Source: Nicotiana tabacum
Lineage: Eukaryota; Streptophyta; Magnoliopsida; Solanales; Solanaceae
Length of the DNA stretch: 64,000 bases
Reading direction: 5' to 3'
Assembly: GCF_000715075.1 (NCBI RefSeq)
Contig: NC_134082.1
Coordinates: 103,828,399-103,892,398 of the forward strand
Each line of letters begins with the position of its first letter. The stretch's first letter is position 1. Positions 57,185 through 64,000 of the stretch are shown piece by piece. The notes under the pieces were generated by a model. That model was not told the origin of the DNA, ran no database searches, and saw nothing but the letters and a program-made list of their open reading frames with translations. Position numbers and translations under genes: made by a program.

Positions 57185-59262
57185 CTATACTACAATGGGA
57201 GTGACTGTGACTGCAAGTTTAAAGTCATCACCTTCTCGAATAAGCCCGATTGACCCCTCAGGATCCCACTCTTCGTTCGTCTCTATCACATGCACCCTAC
57301 CACCTCTATGATCAGGGAGAGGGTTGTTGCGGACATTGGGTGTGGATTCCTTTAATTGTATGACCTTGTTGTCCATCAGCATCTGGATCTTATCTTTCAA
57401 TGTTCGACATTCATCAATGGTATGACTTTTTATACCAGAATGGTATGCACAGGTTTTGTTTGGGTTAACCTATTGGGATGGGTTCTCTAATGCCACAGCA
57501 GAAATATGGGTGACATAACCAGTGGCTTTCAACCTTTAATACAGCCGGTCGATGGGTTCAGCAATAGCAATATACTGTCTAGGTGGCTTATAGTCAAATC
57601 TTAGTCGTGGTCTTGGAAAGTTTTGGCGAGTTGGAGGTGATTGGAAATGGGATGGTTGGGAATTATAGGTATGATCGTCAATGGTTAGTTGAAAATATCC
57701 GGGAGATGAGGGTTGATATATGGGTGGTGGTGCTTGGTATGTGGGTGGAGGTGTCTGATATATGGGTGGAGGTGTTTGATATGTAAGTGGAGATTTCGGG
57801 CCTTGAGCTACCATTACTGCCCTATTATCTCTTTTCTTTGATGCCGCCTGATTGCAATGCTTTGTTTATGGCCTGTATTGCCTCAAAATTCGTTACAATT
57901 CCACTTCTGATGCCTTCCTCAATTCTTTCCCCAAGCGTGATGATATCAGAGAATTTATGGTTTTCAATAACCATCAATCCTTTATAATACTACGGATCAT
58001 ATGCTCTGACGAAGAACTTATTCATCGGTTCCTCATCCAAAGATGGCCTGACCTTGGCTGCTTCCGACCTCCAACGAGTAGCATACTCGCGGAAGGTTTC
58101 GGTGGGTTTCTTCTTAAGATTCTGGATGTAGAAAACATCTGGTGCATTCTCTGTATTGAACCTAAACCGGTCCATGAAATCAGACGCCATACTCACCCAA
58201 TTGGACCATTTCTTGGGATCTTGGCTGATGTACCAGGATAAAGAATCTCCAGTAAGACTCCTCATAAAGAGTTTCATTCGGATCTTTTCATCTTTCCCGA
58301 CCTCGGCAAGCTTGTCACAATAGGTCCTCAGATGAACCCTGGCATCACCTGTACCATCAAACATCTCGAACTTGGGAGGTTTTTATCCCTCCAACAGTTC
58401 TACATCTGGTTGTATGCATAGGTCTTCATAGTTCAAACCTTCTATTCCCTTGCCGCCTTCTACACCCTAAGCTCGACTCGTCAACTTATTGAGTTCTTCA
58501 TCCATGTTTTTAATGAGAAGGTCCTTCTCGGAGGATTCTAGGGTATAGGAGATTGGTTGGATAGAGTGAGGTACGGTTTCCACGTATATGGGGTTATTTT
58601 GGTGAGTGTCAGGTGCCTGGGTGTAATGGTGGTCATTGGTAGAGTTTTGAGGGTCAGTAATGGGTTGTGGGGTATTCTATGGAGTATGATAAGTGGCGGT
58701 TGGTGGGTAATGAATTGGTTGATGGTGGTGTTTTGGTGGAGTTGGTATTGTTAGGGGATTCATGAGATTTTGGGGTGGGGTTGCGTATTGATACGGTGCA
58801 TGAGGGTTTTGCTGATGTTGGTTTGGTGTGTTTTGGGGAGGTGCTGGGTTCTTTGTGTTTTGTTGGCTGATGTTGGGGACATTCAGGGTGAGTGACAAGT
58901 TTGCCAAGTTGTGGACCTGCTCAAGCTTTCTCTGTAGCTCCAATATCTTTTGTTCCAACCTCAAGACTAGATCATTTGGTGCCATAGTACTCCGACCATC
59001 TGAAGCTTCTGCGTTCTCAGCATTATCCTTTCGAATACCACTTAAGTCATCCATTTTTGCTTTTCCTTTGCCTTTTGTATTACTTGGAAGAGGAGGAGGA
59101 GGTGGAGGGCGTTTGGATCTGGTGTGATATGCTGACGATGCCAGTATGAGCGAACCAACCTTTAGGGGATGGGAATAAGAAATAAAGAAAAATAAAAGTA
59201 AACAAGTCAGTAAGGATTCTAAAATGTTTTGCAATATTTAAACACATATTGCGGGAATGCAA
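57185..59262 (-). pseudogene. Gag of the level-2 Ogre, disrupted
   Basis: The N-terminal part (59234-58677) has a Pro run (RPPPPPPLPSNTKGKGKAK) and a predicted coiled coil (LVLRLEQKILELQRKLEQV), then a Pro/Gln/His-rich stretch. A break follows at 58676-58365. The capsid domain is at 58364-57990: MFDGTGDARVHLRTYCDKL, MKLFMRSLTGDSLSWYI, KPTETFREYATRWRSEA. Next is a Pro-rich repeat YQTPPPIYQTPPPTYQ (about 57780) and, after a break, a C-terminal piece 57400-57185. No zinc knuckle is visible, as is common in this lineage. Confidence 0.8.
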
Positions 59263-59673
59263 ATTCGTATCCTAATTTGGGAGCCTCGTTGTGCCCGAGG
59301 TAGGCCTAGCGGTAAATAAATTTGGAGAAATGTAGTGCCAATAATTGCCTTATTTCATTAAAGTAAAAGTAAACGAACCAAAACAAAACTAAATAAGATA
59401 ATGTCACTAATGGCTCTTGGCCTTATTACATTTGAAAGGAAAGCAAATAAATCTAATCTACTTGGTCCCAGAAGGACCCTCTCTAGACTAGATGCTCTTG
59501 TCGATCAACTCTCCCAACTCCCGTAGGTTCAGCAACAGGAATGCCCTTGCAAGATTCCCTCATTCGTTTCTTTCAGCATTCTGGCAGTCAGTGACCCTTT
59601 TTCTCATCTCCCCTTCCAACTCCATTAAATTGTACTCCAAGTATTCCAATCTCTCACTGGATTTAACGGCTCT
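59263..59673 (-). other. Spacer between ORF1 and gag of the level-2 Ogre
   Basis: About 410 bp without a coding signal. It should contain the ORF1 stop region and the gag leader. In Ogre elements an intron can lie in pol, but I see no clear splice pair here. Confidence 0.4.
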
Positions 59674-60941
59674 TTATTTCCATTCATTAATCATCTCCAT
59701 GTTAGCTTTGTACAGTGCCATATGCTCGATTTCAGACTCTCGAACTCTTTTTCGTAGCTTGTTGTACTTCACCTCTGCCTCAATAACCTCGTCTATAACC
59801 CTGTTTCCTGGCCCAGCCTTTGGCTCAATGACCCCAGTTATGTTGTCCTCCAACCACGAAGGGTAAAGGTATGAGTGGCCCGTATGATATCTGTCTGACT
59901 CAATAGTATCCTTCTCCAAAATAATCTTCAAGGTCCACATGTGTTGTGCTTCATTCTTATACGGGATGGCGTCACCTTGGAAATTGGCTCTGAAGTGACA
60001 AATTTTGGTGACCCATGGTATGATTTGTCTCCTGCTCGATTGTCTCATAACCCTGAGGGGAGCGTAAGGGTATATGCCCCTCAACCCAATCAACACCAAG
60101 TGCAGAAAATCCCTTGATCTGATGATGAATTCATCGGTAGGGTACCACTCGAACATCTACTGGACTTGATCCTTGATCAAATTTTTGAAAAGTTGTACCC
60201 ATCCCACAGCATCCTCTGGCTGAGCAAACATGTCTGGAATGTAGTTCATTCTTTTGGGATGATGGAAGGCTATGTGATCATTCCATGGCCTTCGTAGAAA
60301 TTCTTGACGGTATTGTCCCTTTTGGAGATGTTCCAACAACCAAACCTGTAGCAGCAAGTTGCAACCCTCGAAGAACTTGAACCCCTTCTGAAATCGCTCT
60401 AAAGCCCGGTACATGTCTGCAATGATCATAGGGATGATAGTATATGTCTCCCCCTCGATCCTGTCCATCAAAGTTTTAGTTACCATGGCCAGCCTAGTAT
60501 GGATCCTATCCCCTTGGATTGGGAATACCAGTATGCCCAAGAAATGCATAAAAACATGAAGACCCTACGATGAATCCAACCTAAAGAAGCGATTGAGAAC
60601 TCATCATCAAAAATACGGTAAGAGCTGTTGTGGCCGTATCTTTCATAAAGGAACTCAAAAGGTATGTAGGAGTCCTTTAGGCATATCAATTTGTCATTCT
60701 TCTTCAGCCCCGTCATTTTTAGAAATCCTCTAGCAGTGCGATTTTCAGGTGCTAACAGATTAGGGCTATCCCAAGGCAACTCAGCAAATTCTCTTATTTC
60801 TTCTAGGAGGGGAGTCATTTCTATGTTCCCAAAACGGAACACAACCCTTTCCTTGTCCCAAAACATAGTTGCAGCCTCGATTAGCATTTTGTTTAGCTGA
60901 AGATCCATCAGAGAAGGCAAGTTTCCTAAGACTGATTTCAC
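59674..60941 (-). pseudogene. Ogre-specific ORF1 upstream of gag (plant DUF7745-like), disrupted
   Basis: About 420 residues in three pieces. 60941-60480 starts MKSVLGNLPSLMDLQLNKML and contains AATMFWDKERVVFRFGNIEM and LPWDSPNLLAPE. A frameshift near 60550-60575 leads to 60549-60157 (LGILVFPIQGDRIHTRLAMV, IIPMIIADMYRALERFQKG, VWLLEHLQK). A stop at 60159-60157 is followed in the same frame by 59674-60156 (DFLHLVLIGLRGIYPYAPLR and an acidic, heptad-like end EVIEAEVKYNKLRKRVRE). ORF1 before gag is a hallmark of Ogre. The fold resembles the DUF7745/plant-mobile-domain-like proteins found in plant genomes; its job is unknown. Only one frameshift and one stop separate it from an intact frame. Confidence 0.8.
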
Positions 60942-61728
60942 ATGGTTTTGGTCACATGAAGGAAGATCCCTTCACCAATCTAGTAAGAGTGAGGGTGTGC
61001 TAACCATACCGAATCTAGGAACCTCGTGCCTTATTTTCTACAATACAAAGAGAGTTATGCCCTTTCCCCTCTAGGTTCGTCAATTTATATAGTAATGATT
61101 AGCATATTGACACTTATTTCTCCAAATTAATGCACATAATCATGGTTACGCCCGTTGGAATTATGGAAAACCTGATGGACTTTTAGAGAAGGCTTGTCTT
61201 AAAAGGTTATTATGTGGACAACATATTAACCCATCTAGGTTTGACCATGATGCATGTACAATTTAATAGAGTAAGGTTGCTATAGAGGTCTAGACTGGGA
61301 CCCTCAAGCAGACAACTCGAGGGGGAAAGGCACGGAACCTTCAAATGCACCACTGATCGACTAGCTTTATTGTAAATACGCCTTTCCGAATTTAAGTGGT
61401 GATATATAGGAAGAGCGCAAACACTCATCAAGCATTGCTATATGATTAATTACGCACGAGTGGAGTATTATGTTAAACATGATTTATGCAGCAATAAATA
61501 GCATGTTGTCAAGTATTTGCACGTAAGAAAATAATAAATACAGTATTTAAATAATTGAAAAGACAATTACAGAAAAAAGAAAACAATGAGACAAGTCAGT
61601 TTCAGGAAAAGAAATCATAAATGCTTGAAAATCGACATTTAAATTCAAATAAGGGAAAGGGTACGGGATAAGGCATGCTTGGACTAATACACAATAGATA
61701 AGTTCGTTATGGTAAAAGCCTAAAAATA
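60942..61728 (-). other. Leader of the level-2 Ogre
   Basis: About 790 bp between the primer-binding site and ORF1. No ORF of note (minus-strand pieces of 73 and 66 codons show no domain) and no hairpin module like those in the level-3 leader. Confidence 0.5.
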
Positions 61729-61746
61729 TCCCCAGCAGAGTCGTCA
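61729..61746 (-). other. Primer-binding site of the level-2 Ogre
   Basis: The minus strand reads tgacgactctgctgggga, 3 nt inside the LTR end at 61750. It matches the level-3 site (33983-34000) at 17 of 18 positions, which supports both orientation calls. Confidence 0.75.
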
Positions 61747-61749
61747 TGC

Positions 61750-64000
61750 TGTCGTGCCCCCTTTATTCCCTTTTTGATGGGGAAGTCCCGATTTCGACAT
61801 TCATGGAGGAAATAACTCGTTTTCTTTTGGGAATTGAGAATTTGAAGAGTTGCCACCTAACAGATTACAGTGCGTTAGGGAACCTAGAGTAATTAACTCA
61901 TGGACTAGTTAGCATTACAAGAGATTAGGGTAAGGGCTCAAAATAACCTTGAGGGGAAGGTGTCAGGCACCCTTCGCGGTCCACAACGGTGGATCCCGGC
62001 CGAACATAAACTATGTGAATTAGTCAATTTAACAAACAAACAGTTTTAGCACATACTCGCAAGTAAAGGCATGTTTTGACATTCTAAGTGCATGTATGAC
62101 TCAAGTACTGAAAACAAAGGAAAAGGTTTGAACAATTTGCACATATGTAAAGAAAAGTAAATTTATTTAAACAACGGAGGTTGGGAAAGAGGGGTCCTAG
62201 GTTTGTGAGCCTATAGGATCATACCCATACAATGCCTGGTAATCACTCCTCGATGAGGGGATACACGTGATATTAGCGCGTAGTCATCATATCCTTACTA
62301 CCTAATTCCCCCCCCTTGGTCATAGCCTAAAGCGTTCTAGCAACCTTGAAAGATATCCTATGCGTGCACTACCCGTCCCTTCCTTGTGGCCCTGGAGATA
62401 TTTAGGACCTCTAGTTTAGGTAGTTCTAGACCATCCTAAGGTACTTAAAGGATAAAAATCTTGGCGTCAATCAAAACAGTTAGGACTGCATTAAAGAGAA
62501 CAATTAAAGGCTCACATTTTTACCTCCACAAACAGAACAAGTAAGTGCACATCTCAAATAACAGTTTTAGGTATTTAAGAGAAAACCTTAGAACATGATA
62601 TCTAGGTGAGCAGAGAGTATACAGTATTGAATTAGGACCAAAGTGTCAAAGACCTATTCAGCTTGCCTACTGATTTTAGACTTGTTAAATATGAGCAGTC
62701 ACAGATAACAGACATAGTTTTACAGTTGCAGGATTTTTAAGCGCCTTATAGGCTTGCCTAGGCGTATAATAGTGATGTTCTATGAGCATGGTATCTAATC
62801 TTTAATTAGGATGGCAATAAATCAGTAAACAATTTTAAACGGGTAATTTAGATTATATATGTATGCTTTCTAGTAATATTAAGGCAACATTGAAAACTTA
62901 TTAAAGAAACGAACAGATTAATTAGTTAAATCGATTCAGAGTCTACAAACATGCATTGAAGTTAAACTAAACTGGTTTTAGATCTTATAGGCATGATTTC
63001 TAATTAAACATAAGGCGAAGCAAATAGAATTTATTTGACTAAAGCGAAATCCCTATAGGCATGATTTCTATTAAAGCTGATTTAGACCCTATAGGCATGA
63101 TCTCTATTATGTAAAAAGCAATTATAACTTATTCAAAGCAGATCCTATAGGCATATTATCTAACACACACATTTGAATCGAAATGGACCCTATAGGCATG
63201 TTATCTACCCAAACTTTACCCACAGTATGTGACTACCCACCCTTTTTCACTAATCAACCCAATGTTTGTTTACAATAATTATTACATACCAAGAATTGAA
63301 TATAAATTACATAAATAGAATGGAAGCTAAGATACAAGGAGCCTGAAGCAGGGCCAAAACAGTCATGGTGTACCAAGCCTTTACTGGTCTCAAATGCCCA
63401 AAGTTCCATAGCCCAATTCATGTCTAGGTGTGTCAGAGTTCCCTAAGGACCTCAAGGATCTCGGGAAGTGCTCACACCTAGAATTTTCTCAAACACAGAC
63501 CAATTATGTGCAGTGTGGAAGTGCCAGCCCTAATATGCCAGAGTTCAGAGAGATCTCAAGGGTCTCAAAGAAGTACACATACCAGAGGGGCAGGACTTAG
63601 TAATCTAAGAGTAATGTGAGAGTGCATAATGATTTGAAATAGTTTAGTAAACAGTATAAATAAAGGTCTTAGGAGTGAAAAGAGTTTTCTGAAAACCTGT
63701 ACTAGTTTGAGTAAAACTGTAGTTGGAAAGCATGAAAAAGAACATCTTGAAATCAGAATACCAATCCCAGAACAGCTTCAGAAACCACTTTGGCAAATAG
63801 ACTTCACACAGGGAGAAAGGGGTAGGGGCACTTAGAATGCACCTTAGTGATACACAGATTCCTCAAGAAGTTATGGAATTAACCAGTTAATTACAAAGAT
63901 ATGTTGAGAACACACAGGTGTTAGACACAAACAAGATCACATTGGTGAAGTAAGTTAGACTTAGATGAACAAGCTACACAAACACTTCATGAAGCATTAA
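61750..64000 (-). repeat. 5' LTR of the level-2 Ogre, cut by the window edge
   Basis: It matches 21503-23752 along its length. Most of the alignment carries many differences, but the last 407 bp (63594-64000 against 23346-23752) are identical. The remaining 2.5 kb of LTR lie outside. The spaced TATAGGCATG words are kept at about 62745-63210. Confidence 0.92.

Larger units (their letters stand above)
21503..64000 (-). mobile_element. Ogre-type Tat gypsy retrotransposon (nest level 2), right end beyond window
   Basis: It is read on the minus strand: 5' LTR (from beyond 64000 to 61750), primer-binding site, ORF1, gag, protease, [23.5-kb insertion], reverse transcriptase-RNase H, second RNase H, integrase, minisatellite-bearing 3' UTR, polypurine tract, 3' LTR (26264 to 21503). 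Long LTRs (4.76 kb), an ORF upstream of gag, two RNase H domains and 3' tandem repeats together are the hallmarks of the Ogre/Tat lineage. If the 5' LTR is full length, the element ends near 66.5 kb, and without its insertion it would be about 21.5 kb, a usual Ogre size. All ORFs are broken. The left duplication is probably ctagg (21498-21502). Confidence 0.9.

Overview
The window is plant nuclear DNA, intron-poor and almost entirely transposable elements. An asterid of the nightshade family (Solanaceae, perhaps Nicotiana) is suggested by a 5'-truncated Au-type tRNA SINE, Solanaceae-style MITEs and Ogre-type giant retrotransposons; the species is inference. Only one host gene is well supported: a C-terminally encoded peptide (CEP) hormone precursor on the minus strand at 13740-14009. 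A short start-of-gene fragment (11268) cut by a MITE may be a second, broken one.

Layout. 1-495: AT-rich flank. 496-6096: a Ty1/copia LTR element (plus strand) with an intact gag ORF and decayed, internally deleted pol. 6097-17319: a lower-copy stretch of about 11 kb that holds the CEP gene and many small elements: a hAT-like MITE (6265-6945), a CACTA end (to 8537), a MITE (11341-11505), a TRIM-like tandem (11555-11950), a Tourist-like MITE (12266-12728), a hAT element with a perfect 8-bp duplication (15236-16041) carrying a nested MITE, and the SINE.

17320 to the right edge is one four-level nest. Level 1 is a Ty3/gypsy element (LTR 17320-19965, broken gag), cut at 21502. Level 2 is an Ogre-type Tat gypsy element on the minus strand (21503 to beyond 64000) with 4.76-kb LTRs, an extra ORF1 upstream of gag, two RNase H domains and a 29-bp minisatellite in its 3' untranslated region. 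Level 3 is a second Ogre-like element (plus, 31717-55195, duplication gtcat) inserted between protease and reverse transcriptase of level 2; it has lost nearly all of pol. Level 4 is a SIRE-type copia element with a third ORF (minus, 40823-50890, duplication actcc) inserted in the level-3 minisatellite.

None of the elements looks autonomous, because every pol region has stops, frameshifts or deletions. The most interesting signal that gene annotation does not explain is a roughly 40-nt hairpin module found six times in the untranslated regions of both Ogre-like elements. Its outer stem covaries (CTACG/CGTAG against CTACA/TGTAG) and its inner stem changes sequence while staying paired. Second is a 407-bp block of complete identity between the two otherwise clearly diverged LTRs of the level-2 element.
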